64,000 bases of DNA from Symbiodinium natans (GCA_905221605.1 CAJNDS010002290.1:318501-382500), one strand, 5' to 3'; shown: positions 52,829 to 64,000, counted from the stretch's first letter. Notes: generated from the letters alone by a model not told the origin. Translations and numbers: made by a program.

Positions 52829-53272
52829 GGAAGTATATTTTATACTCGGGCTTTCTTATTCGAGTTCGGTTAGTAAGGGCTTATTTATAAGGGATTTTTT
52901 CGTGGGTGCTGAAGGCATCGTTTCGGGTTGGGAGTGGGAGGATGAAGGAGTGGGGTTAAGGGTTGAGGAGTGTACGGTTTAAGAGTTTGGGTTTGGTTTC
53001 AGTGGCCGCGACCTTGAGATCTTCAAGGCATTTGTATTCCAATCGTGGCTGCTGCTCTTCTTGCCAAGCCCCGGAACCCCTAAACCCTCTTGGGGAAAAG
53101 GGTGGAATTCAAAGTAGGGGCGTCCTTGTTGGTAGTATATTGGGGTTTTGGACCGATACCCACATCTATGTTTAGGCACATGTCAAGAAGGCCCTTTAGG
53201 GCACTGACGCTCGCAGGGTTTAGGGTTGAGGGTGTATGTAGTGTGTGTACCAGCAGCACACGCGCGCGGGGC

Positions 53273-53284
53273 TTTTGGCTCAAG
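53273..53284 (+). other. Exact 12-mer of the spliced-leader 3' end
   Basis: TTTTGGCTCAAG equals the last 12 bases of the dinoflagellate spliced leader. It is followed by GCC and TTTAGGG repeats. No convincing coding frame follows, so it may be a relic of a reinserted transcript or chance. Confidence 0.35.
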
Positions 53285-53299
53285 GCCTTAGGGTTTAGG

Positions 53300-56200
53300 G
53301 TTTAGGGGTTCAGGGGCTTGACGCTCCTAGTAATTTGGGTTCAGGATTAAGGCCACACCACCTCAAAACCGACATCCCAGACCCTTCGCCCCTAGGCTGT
53401 CGGTCCAGCTATCTTGACAGTCTGGTAAACCCTCAACCCTCAACACTAAAAGCCTAAACCCTTAACCCTTAAACGCCCAAAGCCCAACATGTCCGAAGCC
53501 GCTGTGCCCCGAGCGATGCCTTGCAGTGCCGCTGATCTCGCCGGTGCCTTGCTCCGCAAATCGACCCTAAACCCCGAAACCCGAAAACCCTAAACCTTAA
53601 ACCCTAAACCCTATACTCTAAACCTATAAGCGTGCGCAAGCTACTCAAACTCCAACCCTACATGGGCCCTTGCGTCAGGGTTCAGGGTATAGAGTTTAGG
53701 GTTTAGAGGGTTTACCCAAACTTGAGGGTTTAGGGGGCTGATGGTTTGAAGACTAAGGGCCTCACAGTTTAGGGTTCTAGGGCGCAGGGTAGGTCCTTAT
53801 TCCCCACTAAAAAAGAGCACCTCCTGTCATTCCCAGGTTACTCTTGGGTTTAGGATTTAGGGGTTAGGCATGCTGAGTGTGTTTATTATAGTTCGGGTGT
53901 TCAACAAAGGGCCTGGCGAAAGTGCCAGCTACAATCCTTGCGGTTTAGGGTTGAGGGTTTAGGGTTTATAGGGTTTAGGGTTCTTTCAGGTCCTCTCAAG
54001 TGCAGGAGCTAGATTCGACACGTCGAGGGCCCAGGGCTGTAAGGTTGGTCGTGGCCCGTGCTTCAGCGGGTTTCAATGGAAGGGCCAGACTCTCTGAGTT
54101 TCTGTTCCCCATTATCATCCACGCGCCACGCTCCACTCCAGATGCCGCCACCCCTGCTGGAGGCTCTGGTACACTAGACCCTAAACCCTAAAAACTAAAC
54201 TTTAAACCCCGAAGATGCCGACGTTGCGAGGCCGCGATGGTGCAGCCAGGATCAGGCGCGTACGCGGTTGTGTTTGGGCTTTCGCGCTGTTGGTTCTCTT
54301 GGGGCTCTTGGGACTTTTTTTCTGGCTTTTCAGGGTTCAGGGTTTGGGGTTTAGGGATTTAGGATGGGGTTTTCAGCTCCAGCTTTTCGAAGATTTGGGG
54401 TGTCGTGTTTTAGGGCATTAGGGTCGCTGAGATTTGGAAGACGTGAGACCCCCGAACCCTTGCGTGCAGGTTGGGCTGTCCCAAAGCCCTCGAACCCTAA
54501 AGCCTTCTAACCCTAAGCCGAAGCACATAACCCTGAACCTTAAACCCTAAACACCCCCAATCTGAGCCCCAAGTACTTGACCCGAAGGCCGAAACCCTCA
54601 ACACCCCGTTCCGGGTTCTGGCGCAGTGTCACCTTTGGGCTTATTATTGTGGATTGGGTTCACACGACATTCAACAGTTGAGGGGTTTATGTGTTAGCTA
54701 GGGTCTTTTTGTTGAAGTTTTTCCAGGCTGGGTGTACGGTGAGGTCGATGGATGTTTTTTTCAACAAGTTGGGGGGGCTGGGAGGTTGTTAGGAGGTTGT
54801 GAGGTTTCCGTCTGACAAGCCCTCAGCCCTCAAACCATAAGACCCGCGCCCTAAGCCGTAAAGTCTTATTACGAAGGCTCAGCTCTAAACAGAAGAGAGA
54901 AGCCCCTGAGCCCCTAAACCTTGACCCCTGAATCTTGAACCCTAAACCCTAGCCCTAAACCCTAAACTTCTAAACCCTAAACCCTAAACCCTAAACCCTA
55001 AACCCTAAACCCTAAACCCTAAACCCCAAACGACTTGCCTCTCGATTCCACGGCTTCTCCCGCGCCTTCTCCCGGCCGCTCTCTCGGCCCCGCCAGCGCC
55101 TGGAACCCTGAGGGTTCCGGATGACACTTGGTTTTTGGGGCTTTCAGGTTTTTAGGGGCTTCTAGGGTTTTCAGGGGTTTTAGGGATCTGACAACTCTTG
55201 GTTCCCTGAGGGCTCCGGATGACACTTGGTTTTGGGGGGCTTTCAGGCATTTTCATTACTTTGCACTTCTAAAAAAAGGTGGAGGTGTATTCAAAAGACT
55301 ACAATCAGGCAATTGAGGTATATCTATTATGGGGGCTTTTAGGGTTTTCTAGGGAATTTAGGGTGTTAAGGGTCTTGGGGTTGTGGGTTTAGGGCTTATA
55401 CGGGGTATGGAACTCCGTCTGAAACCCCTTGATGCCGCAAACTCCAAAAGCCCCCAAGAATCCCCCCCGGAAGCCCTGACCCCTGAACAAGGGACCGGCT
55501 TAGTGTTTAGGGTTTCGGGTTCAGGTTTGTCGGCTTTCGTTCTTGGGCGCGAAAGAAGATGCCATGTGGTACGCAGCGGTCCTGGCCGTGTCGGTGCTCC
55601 GAGCCTACGGCGTTGTGCAAAGCGCTCTCTTTGTCGAAGCTCTGCTTTTTTTGTTTTGTTTTTTTTAGGGGGGGGGGGGGGCTTCTAAGGGGTTTAGCAG
55701 CCCTAAACCCTAAAAACCCTCAAGGGGTTGGGGTTGGGTTTTGACATGGTTGGACACTCTTTCCGTGGGAGCACCCTGAATAGATGTCCTCTGCGCAATC
55801 CGGAATCCCTTGAAGGGGTTGTGAAGGACGAAAGGGGTCAGGAAAGGGGAAAGGGAGTATCAACGGAAAGTAAGAAAGTCATGGAGGGAGGGTCCAACAT
55901 TGGAGGGTCCAACATGATGTGATGGCATCTACAAATGTGTACCATGATCAGATCATAGGGCTTCGGGTTCAGGATGTTCAGGTTTAGTTTTGAACGGGCC
56001 CAAAAGTCTCCAACGTCCCTTGGCCAGGGGAGATTGGGACATTTGGCTCTCAATCAATCCCGCTGCACCCTTGCTAAACTCTTGCTAAACCCTGATGACG
56101 CACTCAACCCCCTTCTCCCCTGCCCACTCTCCTGCACCCGACACCCCAAAGCCCCCCAAACTCAGTGGACACACCCCCATACACACAGAAGAGCAAAGTC

Positions 56201-56400
56201 ACCCGATCTCTGTAAGTAGTTCCTACTCACAGTACTCAGCAACCTACTTTTCTAAATCCCCCGATCCTCCCAACCCCTAAAACCCCAAGGGCCTGTTTGA
56301 TGCGCCCAGGAAGATTTAGAAGTGGCTCCCGTGCATCCTGGACGTACCACGGGGTTTAGGTTTTCGGGGGGCGAAGGGCCTTCGGTTTAGGGTTTAGGGT
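53300..56400. other. Mixed arrays and unique DNA, no firm gene
   Basis: Short coding-like patches occur: ATG at 53489 with MSEAAVPRAMPCSAADLAGA, and NDLPLDSTASPAPSPG near 55028. Edges and partners are unclear. A CCCTAAA array is at 54930-55030. Confidence 0.4.
55102..55248. repeat. Direct repeat of about 44 bp
   Basis: 55102-55147 (CCCTGAGGGTTCCGGATGAC then ACTTGG and a G-rich tail to TTTCAGG) recurs at 55204-55247 with a few changes, about 100 bp apart. Confidence 0.85.
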
Positions 56401-56422
56401 TTGGGGTTCAGGGTTCAGGGTT

Positions 56423-56525
56423 GGGATGTTCCCCCTTCTACTAGCAGTCCTTCATAGGGATTATCGTACCTACCCGCTATTGTACTCCCTATTAAGGACT
56501 GTTTGTAATAAGGGGGGAACATCCC
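56423..56525. mobile_element. Palindromic MITE-like element, family 3, copy 2
   Basis: The ends GGGATGTTCCCCCTTCTACT and the inverted GGGGGGAACATCCC enclose 103 bp. Related to 52736-52828. Non-coding. Confidence 0.75.
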
Positions 56526-57329
56526 GAGTTTAGGGAGTTCAAGGTGTGGCCTTGGGGCCACAGCGCGGTTTCGGCGATAGGGTTGAGGGACGAAGGTTTC
56601 AGCTGAGAAGGCTTGGGGTTGTTTGGGGGGGGGCAGTTGGGCATGCCCTTAAAAGAAATGAAGGGGCAGTTTCTGGTAAAATCCTTGCTTGTATGCCCCC
56701 CCTTTGTAGGTTCAGGGGCATGGGTTTGGGGTATGTTGAAGTGTCCTTGGGTATAAAGCCCCATGCCCGAAGCCCAACACCTGGCTCAAGGACTTTTCTC
56801 GGCAGGTATGGTCCGTAATCCCTAAACCCTAAACCCTAAACCCTAAACCCTAAACCCTAAACCCTAAACCCTAAATCCTAAACTCTTAACCCTAAACCCT
56901 TAACCCGTAACCTTGGGGCTGAGAGTTCTGGGATTCTGGCGCTGTGGGGTTGGTACCTGGGTTCAAGACAATCCTAAACCCTTTATCAACCCTACAGCCT
57001 AAAACTTGAACCCGAAACCTTACACCCTAAGCCTAAACCCCAAACCCTTAAGCCTAAGCCCTCCGATGCCTGCAAGGTATGACTTCGCCACGGAGGTGTC
57101 GTTACCCGAGTCGAGCGAATGCGCCAATGTCGGTTGCGCAGACAGAAAAAGGTTTAGGGTTTTAGGGTTTCGGGTTTACGGTTTAGGGTTTTTGGTTTGG
57201 GGCTAGGGTTTAGGGCCTAGGGTTTAGGGTTTCGGGGTTCCCAAACTTCAAGCCCTCGATTTGAGTGCGTGCTTCTCAGCGCAACCCTGCTGCAGCTTTC
57301 TTTTGGCTTGTAAAATAAAACCTCTGAAA

Positions 57330-57460
57330 TGTGAACCCTAAACCCCAAACCCCAAACCCCAAACCCCAAACCCTAAGCCCGAAACCCTAAACCCTAAACC
57401 CTAAACCCTAAACACTAAACACTAAACCCTAAACCCTAAACCCTAAACCCTAAACCCTCA
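57330..57460. repeat. CCCCAAA/CCCTAAA array
   Basis: A block of CCCCAAA units grades into CCCTAAA. A similar transition occurs at 57865-58010. Confidence 0.9.
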
Positions 57461-58046
57461 CTCCCACAAGGGCCCTCAACGTGAGATGCAAGGCTTCAAT
57501 CAGTTCCACAGCATGCCCCTCAACTCCTCCGAAGTGGTCGCGGCTTCGTCATCTTTGGCGAATCAAGTTTTGCGTTGAATCGGAGTTTAGGGTTAAGGGT
57601 TTGGGGTATTTAGGGTGTTTAGAGTTTTTAGGGTTTAGGGTTTAGGGTTTAGAGTTTGGGGTTTAGGGTCAGGGCCTATAGGGCTTCGGGGGGTTGGGCT
57701 TTAGAGTCTCAAGGGCTTCAGGGCAGTTTGGGGGCGTGTTTGGGTGTTGAGGGTGTCGTTGCTTGGAGGAATTTCCCCAGGTCCCTCTATGAGGAGGTCA
57801 CCCGAAGTCTGCACCCCTGTGAGGGTGTAACTTCGGGTCAAAGCTAGTCTGCTTCGGGCGGCCCTAAACCCTAAACCCTAAACCCCAAACCCCAAACCCC
57901 AAACCCCAAACCCCAAACCCCAAACCCCAAACCCTAAACCCTAAACCCTAAACTCTAAACCTTAAACCCTAAACTCTAAACCCTAAGCCCTAAGCCCTAA
58001 ACCCCTAGACCCTAAACCCCTAAAACCCTCAACCCCAGAAGCCCAG

Positions 58047-58126
58047 GTCGACGCCTTCGAGGACGCGGGCCTGACGGGGCGGGCCCTGAGTTGCCCCTGC
58101 AGCTGCCAGTCGCAGCAGTGCCGCTT
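58047..58126 (+). CDS. Exon-like island, Cys-rich
   Basis: The acceptor is GAAGCCCAG and a GT donor follows CTT. The frame VDAFEDAGLTGRALSCPCSC is followed by QSQQCR. CPCSC and a further Cys suggest a metal-binding or disulfide segment. Unknown family. Flanked by CCCTAAA before and TTTAGGG after. Confidence 0.5.
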
Positions 58127-58185
58127 GTCGGGCTTAGGGTTTAGGATTTAGGGTTTAGGGTTTAGGGTTTAGGGTTGAGGGTTCA

Positions 58186-58220
58186 GCTGAGGGACGCCAT
58201 GACTACGCACCTGTTTGATT
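58186..58220. repeat. 35-bp inverted repeat, left arm
   Basis: GCTGAGGGACGCCATGACTA and the next 15 bases are the exact reverse complement of 60393-60427. TTTAGGG repeats follow this arm and CCCTAAA repeats precede the other. Confidence 0.9.
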
Positions 58221-59115
58221 AGGGTTTAGGGTTTAGGGTTTAGGGTATAGGGTTTAGGGTATAGAGTTTAGGGTTCAGGGTTTGGGGTTCAGGGTTTGGG
58301 GTTTAGGGTTTGGGGCTTGGGGTTTAAGGTTTAGGGGTTTGGGTCTCTCATTCATTGTCGAGCTGAGGTTTAGGATTTAGGGTCTGGGGGTCCCGTTCCC
58401 TCTACCCCTGTGCCCGACATGTTGGGCCAGGCTTGGGATGGTTCACAAATTAGCATGTTGTGTAGGTGGTGCGCGCTTTCTTTGCATTTGTGATTTGTGT
58501 GCGTGTCCGCGCGCGAGAGCGTGCGTGTGTGGGTCTGTGGGATTGCAGCCCGTAAACTGTAAACCCTAAACCCTAAACCCTAAACCGGTGTTTTCGGGGG
58601 GGGGGGGGGGGGGGGGTCCAGGCTCCGGCATGGACGGCTGCGGCTTCTTTTTGCGCTTGGCACCCATCCCCGCAGCCGCTTGGAGGGGCACGTTGGTGGG
58701 GTTTGGGGTTTGGGGTTTAGGGTTTAGGGTTTAGGGTTTAAGGTTTAGAAAAGGGTTTTTCGGGTTTTATGTGTTTTAAAAGGTTTTTCGGGGTTTTACA
58801 TTTTGTAAAGTTTTTTAGGGGGTTTATATTTTGTTGAAGTTTTGTTTCATCGGCGTTTTCTAGGGATTTATGGGGCATCATGGGGTTTTGTAGGTTTATG
58901 GGGTTTATGGGGTATCTAGGGTTTGCAGGGTGTATGTGGGGTTTAGGGTTTGGGTTTCAGGGTTCGGGCTTCGGGTTGTGGGGCTTCAGGTCCTTTTTTC
59001 ACCTTATATAACAGCCATATAACCCTTATAAACCTGATAATCCGTATAAACCTTATAAACCCAAAGCTTCATAAAACTTCATAACCCCAATCCCGGAACC
59101 CTAAACCCTCACAAG

Positions 59116-59187
59116 GTCAAGCGCTTCATCTTCAAGTGCCACAGCTGCAGCCTCGTGAGGGCCGTGGACTTCACAACAGAGGCCGGA
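59116..59187 (+). CDS. Exon-like island with CxxC
   Basis: The acceptor ACAAG lies 10 bp after CCCTAAA repeats, and the donor is GGA followed by GTTGCT. Exactly 24 codons, phase 0, begin VKRFIFKCHSCSLVRAVDFT. C-x-x-C may bind zinc. The frame would stop at TGA 59197 if unspliced. Unknown gene. Confidence 0.5.
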
Positions 59188-59220
59188 GTTGCTTTTTGAT
59201 CTCATGTAGGGTTTAGGGTT

Positions 59221-59494
59221 TAGGGTTTGGTTAGTTTAGGGTTTAGGGTTAGGGTTTAGGGTTTAGGGTTTAGGGTTTAGGGTTTAGGGTTTAGGGTTTA
59301 GGGTTTAGGGTTTAGGGTTTAGGGTTTAGGGTTTAGGGTTTACAGTTTTAGGGTTTAGGGTTTAGGGTTTAGGGTTTGGTTAGTTTAGGGTTTAGGGTTA
59401 GGGTTTAGGGTTTAGGGTTTAGGGTTTAGGGTTTAGGGTTTAGGGTTTAGGGTTTAGGGTTTAGGGTTTAGGGTTTAGGGTTTAGGGTTTACAG
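59221..59494. repeat. 149-bp tandem duplication inside a TTTAGGG array
   Basis: Two copies (starting 59221 and 59370) share the landmarks TTTGGTTAGTTTAGGG at the start and TTTACAGTTT at the end. Confidence 0.9.
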
Positions 59495-60392
59495 TTTAGG
59501 GTTTATAGGGTTTAGGGTTTGTTTGGAGGTTGGGGTATGTAAGGGTTTGGGTTTAGAAGGTAGGGTCGGGTCAAGTGGGCTCAACCCTAAAGCCTAAACC
59601 CCTAAGCCCGAAAACCCTAAACCCTAAGCCCTAAACCCAAAAACCCTAAACCCTAAACCCTAAACCCTAAACCCTAAACCCTAAGCCCTAAGCCCTAAAC
59701 CCTAAACTGCAAAGCCTACACTTACAAGCCCTACGCCCAACTCCTTAATCCCAAGCTCGAGGCTGGTCTGCGTGGGGTGTGTGTGTGTGTGCGCGAAGTC
59801 TGAGGCTTGCGGGATCAGGTTTGCTTTTTTGGCTTAGGGTTTAGGGTTTAGGGTTAGGTTACCGTGGTAAGGAAGCCCTCTTGTCTACTTTGAGTCATTG
59901 AACCCTGATATCTTCACCATCGACTCCCGACCACAGACTGCACGCTTGAGGCTCCTGGGTTCGGCTTGAAAAATGGGTTTAGGGAAAAGGGTTTTGGTTT
60001 AGGGTTTAGGGTTTAAGGTTTCAACTTTATGGTGTAAGGTTTAACGTTTTAAGCTTTAAGGTGTAAGGTTTAAGGTTTAGGGTGTAAGGAAGGTTTAAGT
60101 TTTAAGGTTTGCGTTAAGTCATGCAGGCTAGCTTTCAACATCGCTTCTGGCAGGCTATGGGTCTAGAGGTGTCAGAAAAAAAGGAGAACCGGACGAAAGA
60201 CCTGGTTGGAAAAATCGTTTGGATGACTGTGGTGCACCCAGGCACCCCGAAACCCGACGCCCCAGGCTCCAACAGCCCAAAATCCCCAAACTCTGGACTT
60301 GGGGCCCTAAACCCTAAACCCTAAACCCTAAACCCGAAACCCGAAACGCTAAACCCTAAACCCTAAACCCTAAACCCTAAACCCTAAACCCT

Positions 60393-60427
60393 AATCAAAC
60401 AGGTGCGTAGTCATGGCGTCCCTCAGC
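60393..60427. repeat. 35-bp inverted repeat, right arm
   Basis: Exact complement of 58186-58220. It contains an ATG (60413) in the frame MASLSNHGGLTSKTGAG. Confidence 0.9.
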
Positions 60428-61064
60428 AACCACGGCGGCCTCACTTCAAAGACAGGGGCAGGGCTTAGGGGAGAGAGGAGGAGTCTTCAGGTGGAGCTGA
60501 GGGCTTGAAGGGCTACGTCTGACTACGGTCGCTGTAGGGGGTTTAGGGTTTAGGGTTTAGGGTTTAGGGTTTAGGGTTTAGGGTTTAGGGTCATAGGGTG
60601 GTGAGGTCGCAGGGTCGTAGGCTTGTAGGGATGTAGCGTTGTCGGGTTGGGCGGTGGAAGACTTCAGGGCCGGGTTACTTGGGTTTTCGTGAAGAGTGCA
60701 GTTCAATCCCCTAGACCCTAGACCCTAAACCCTAAACCCTAAACCCTAAACCCTAAAGCCCTATAACCCTATAACCCTTAAACCCAAACCCCTAACCCTA
60801 AAACCCTAATTCCTAAGACCCTAGACCTCCGAATCAGGCCCTAAACCCGAAACCCGAAACCCGAAACCCTAAACCCGAAACCCGAAACCCTAAACCCTAA
60901 GCCCGAAACCCGAGACCCTAAACCCTAAACCCAAAACCCCAAACCCTACAGCCCTTCGGATGAAGCGATGTTGGAGTCTCCCAGCAACGTACCACTTCTC
61001 GGAAGTTCCAGCGATCTCCCCGGAATCTCAAGCTGCCCGTGCTTCTGATAAAGGGTCCTTAAAG

Positions 61065-61235
61065 GAGGGAGGGTTTAGGGTTTAGGGTTTAGGGTTTAGG
61101 GTTTAGGGTTTAGGGTTTATGGTTTAGGGTTTAGGGTTTAGGGTTTAGGGTTTAGGGTTTAGGGTTTAGGGTTTAGGGTCTAGGGTCTAGGGTTTAGGGT
61201 ATTGAGGGTTTCGGGTTTAGGGTTTCGGGCTCAGG
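61065..61235. repeat. TTTAGGG array
   Basis: G-rich heptamers, followed 70 bp later by a CCCTAAA array. The two arrays could pair. Confidence 0.95.
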
Positions 61236-61299
61236 GTTTAAATCTCCTGATCACAGAAACCTCCGAAGCCTCCGAAGCTCCCAACTCCGAAGCCCAGCA

Positions 61300-61548
61300 G
61301 CAAACCCTAAACCCTAAACCCTAAACCCTAAACTCTAAACCCTAAACCCTAAACCCTAAACCCTAAACCCTAAACCCTAAACCCTAAACCCTAAACCCTA
61401 AACCCTAAACCCTAAAAACCCTAAACCCTAAACCCTAAACCCTAAACCCTAAACCCTAAACCCTAAACCCTAAACCCTAAACCCTAAACCCTAAACCCTA
61501 AACCCTAAACCCTAAACCCTAAACCCTAAACCCTAAACCCTAAACCCT
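61300..61548. repeat. CCCTAAA array
   Basis: About 250 bp of nearly pure heptamers, ending at the acceptor of the island at 61555. Confidence 0.95.
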
Positions 61549-61554
61549 TCATAG

Positions 61555-61648
61555 GTACGTGGTCGTCGAGGGCACCCGTCTGTCCAACATCATGGTGGAA
61601 GGGCCGGCGCCGCAGGCGAACGAGATCTCGATCGAGTTGCACAACCAG
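61555..61648 (+). CDS. Exon-like island
   Basis: The acceptor CTTCATAG comes directly after the array, and a GA donor follows CAG. One base plus 31 codons begin YVVVEGTRLSNIMVEGPAPQ and end EISIELHNQ. A clearly coding-like mix of strands. Unknown family. Confidence 0.55.
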
Positions 61649-62054
61649 GAGGACTGTCAAACACCTAGCAAGCCCCAAAAGCCCTCAAAAAGCCCTAAAC
61701 CCTAAACCCTAAACCCTAAACCCTAAACCCTAAACCCCAAACATGGTGGGTTTAGCCTCTGGGTCCGCAGGGGTTACTGGCCTCTTTGTCTGTTGCTGGG
61801 AGGGACCCCAGAGGCGGTACTAAGGGCTGCGGTTTCGTCAGCCCGATGAGCACCCTTCCAGTAGACTTAGAGGTCTCCTGCGGAGTGACAGTACCGGTGT
61901 ATCAACGATACTGGATACGTTTGGCATTTGGGGCTCCGTCAACGTCTCGGTATAACGTCATTTTGGGCCTGTGCCACACTGGGACCCAGTAAGTCCTGAG
62001 AAGAACGACCGGGACCATCCTGGACTCCGAGCTGACTCTGGCTGGTTCTTAGTT

Positions 62055-62153
62055 CTTAGTAGGGGATGAGGGAATGAGGTACCCTACATCCCCCTTTTGT
62101 ATACCCTTTCAAGGATTCTATAGGGTACCTCATTCCTCCCATTCCGTACTAAG
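62055..62153. mobile_element. Palindromic MITE-like element, family 2, copy 2
   Basis: CTTAGTAGGGGATGAGGGAA with inner TGAGGTACCCTA, and inverted TAGGGTACCTCATTCC with CGTACTAAG at the end. 99 bp, related to 18672-18782. Confidence 0.75.
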
Positions 62154-62663
62154 AGCCAGGGGGCACTGTAGAAGGGCAGCCGACAGCCTTGAGTTTAAGT
62201 TTTCGTTCCGCTGGGGTTTAGGGCTTCAGGGGCCCCGGCAAGACCTGAAAAGTCGATTCCCCTTCAGCCGCTGAACCTCAAACCATGGACCCTAAACCCT
62301 AAACCCTAAACCCTAAGCCCTCAACCCTATGCCCTAAACCCTAAACCCTAAACCCTAACCCCTAACCCTGAACCCTAGCGAAGGTCGGGGCGCCACAGTG
62401 GGGTTCTTCAACTTCTTTCTGATCCCAGGGGAGTTGAAGTGCGAATTACCTCACTTTCCTGAATCCCACAAAGCCTCACATAGACCTCTAAAGGCACTTC
62501 AGAGCCCTTGCTGGGGTCACGGTTTAGGGTTTCGGGTTTGGGGTTTAGGGTTTAGGGCTGAGGGAGGTTCCTCTACTAAACCTCAAGCCCTTTTTTCATC
62601 TTCGGCTTCAGGCGCAGTCCCCGAGTCCCCCCCCCCCCCCCCCCCCGCCCCGTCTGCCCGGAG

Positions 62664-62751
62664 GACTGTGCCCACATCCAAATCGAGGACGAGCACCCGG
62701 ACTGCGGCGATTTTCGGGATTCTGAGCTGCAGTGGGCATCGAGGATCAGAG
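62664..62751 (+). CDS. Exon-like island, Cys/Asp-rich
   Basis: A C-run and CTGCCCGGAG acceptor precede it, and the donor is AGAG followed by GTTGGG. Twenty-nine codons plus one base begin DCAHIQIEDEHPDCGDFRDS and end SELQWASRIR. Coding-like with two Cys. Unknown family. Confidence 0.5.
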
Positions 62752-63131
62752 GTTGGGTTTATGGGGATGCTTACCGGCAGGGGGTACGCTGTACCCCGGG
62801 CCCCGCAAACCTGCCTAAATCCACAAGCGCAAGCCCGACGTTTGGGTTTAGGGTTTAGGGTTTAGGGATCTTACCAGGGTCCAGTATTCACGATGATGCT
62901 GGGCCTGATATCTTTCAATCATGGGAGGGGCGTCACAACCTACTACAAGTGCGAGGTACCAGGCAAACCCTTAAACCCGAACCCTAAACCCTAAACCCTA
63001 AACCCTACCCCCTAAACCCTAAACCCTAAACCCTAAACCCTAAACCCTAAACCCTAAACCCTAAACCCTAAACCCTAAACCCTAAACCCTAAACCCCTAA
63101 ACCCCACACCCCTAACCCCCTAAATCTCCAG

Positions 63132-63173
63132 GCCAACTGTCAAGATCGGTGGCCCGGTTCGCAACAGCTGCTG
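63132..63173 (+). CDS. Exon-like island
   Basis: The acceptor is AATCTCCAG and the donor is CTG followed by GTGACC. Fourteen codons, ANCQDRWPGSQQLL, phase 0. It follows CCCTAAA repeats (62985-63090) and precedes TTTAGGG repeats (63240-63330). Confidence 0.5.
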
Positions 63174-63691
63174 GTGACCCAGGCGCTGGGACTTGGGGTT
63201 ACGAGCCAGGAGCCTCAAAGAACTTGGGTTTTGGGTCTTTAGGGTTTAGGGTTTAGGGTTTAGGTTTAGGGTTTGGGGTTTGGGGTTTAGGGTTCGGGGT
63301 TTAGGGTTTGGGGTTTGGGGATTAGGGTTTTGGGGTTTTGGGTCTTCGTAAGTTTGTGTGATAAAGGATGGGCATGGCCTTGGCGGCCTTTTCTTAGCAG
63401 GTGGCAGAACTTCGTAGATGGCTCGCCTTAGGGTTGCGGCCTGCTCTAAGCCCCACTCACCCAAAACCCCACGACAGCACAATCTCAGCGTGAAAGCCCT
63501 AGTCCCATAATCTTCTTCCCTGTGGAGGTGTGAGCTGGTTCCACAGGGGTTGTTTTAGGGGCATAGAAGGGTTCTCCCCATTTAAGGGCCCATCTACAGG
63601 GACCATGTAAGAGCCCTAAGTAGGTCGGAAGCCCCGTGGTGCCCTTTTGCCACTTTTTTTCGGTCCAGGGTTCCCTTGTCAAGTAACCAAA

Positions 63692-63909
63692 GTACCCTAA
63701 ACCCTAAACCCTAAACCCTAAACCCTAAACCCTAAACCCTAAACCCTAAACCCTAAACCCTAAACCCTAAACCCTAAACCCTAAACCCTAACCTAAACCC
63801 TAAACCCTAAACCCTAAACCCTAAACCCTAAACCCTAAACCCTAAACCCTAAACCCTAAACCCTAAACCCTAAACCCTAAACCCTAAACCCTAAACCCTA
63901 AACCCTAAA
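63692..63909. repeat. CCCTAAA array
   Basis: About 215 bp of near-perfect heptamers turning into GGTTTAGGG at 63909. No gene is seen in the last 90 bases. Confidence 0.95.
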
Positions 63910-64000
63910 GGTTTAGGGTTTGGGGTGCTATGGTTGCTGGGCTCCCATGTCTCTGTGGAGGTCTGCCCGTTCACTTGCGGCGTGTGCACAACCCTCACAT

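Overview
The window looks like nuclear DNA from a dinoflagellate, most likely Suessiales/Symbiodiniaceae (inferred). The signs are Arabidopsis-type telomere-like heptamers (TTTAGGG/CCCTAAA) scattered throughout in both orientations, GC and GA 5' splice sites beside GT, two possible remnants of the dinoflagellate spliced leader, a PPR protein with a plastid-type leader, and a Ty1/copia element of dinoflagellate style. The mixed array orientations mean this is not one chromosome end. No rRNA, tRNA, CRISPR or bacterial operon was seen.

Layout. (1) 1-10 kb: telomere-like arrays with short coding-like islands, including a pair of duplicated exons near 3.6 and 4.1 kb. (2) 10.36-14.0 kb: an ankyrin-repeat gene on the + strand; four exons (10358, 11202, 12206, 13177) read in phase as ankyrin repeats. 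(3) 14-22 kb: arrays, isolated exon-like islands and two palindromic MITE-like elements. (4) 22.4 to about 49.6 kb: a protein arginine methyltransferase (PRMT) gene on the + strand, split into at least 14 tiny exons of 29-70 nt. Its first intron holds an apparently single-exon PPR gene (23025-24032). A late intron holds a near-intact copia retrotransposon on the - strand (39060-47104). (5) 50-64 kb: more arrays, exon-like islands of unknown genes and further palindromic elements.

The main observation is the intron architecture. Introns commonly carry a TTTAGGG array soon after the donor and a CCCTAAA array just before the acceptor, so coding islands sit as (CCCTAAA)n-exon-(TTTAGGG)n. The PRMT and ankyrin exons show that genuine introns carry these inverted arrays. 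Several acceptor regions are duplicated as truncated direct repeats on either side of a CCCTAAA array. This suggests insertion with target duplication (introner-like) or telomere-repeat capture at breaks.

Limits: everything was read by eye. Exon edges are inferred from splice dinucleotides, phase and family register. Islands outside the two recognised genes are only coding-like. Array coordinates are approximate to a few bases.
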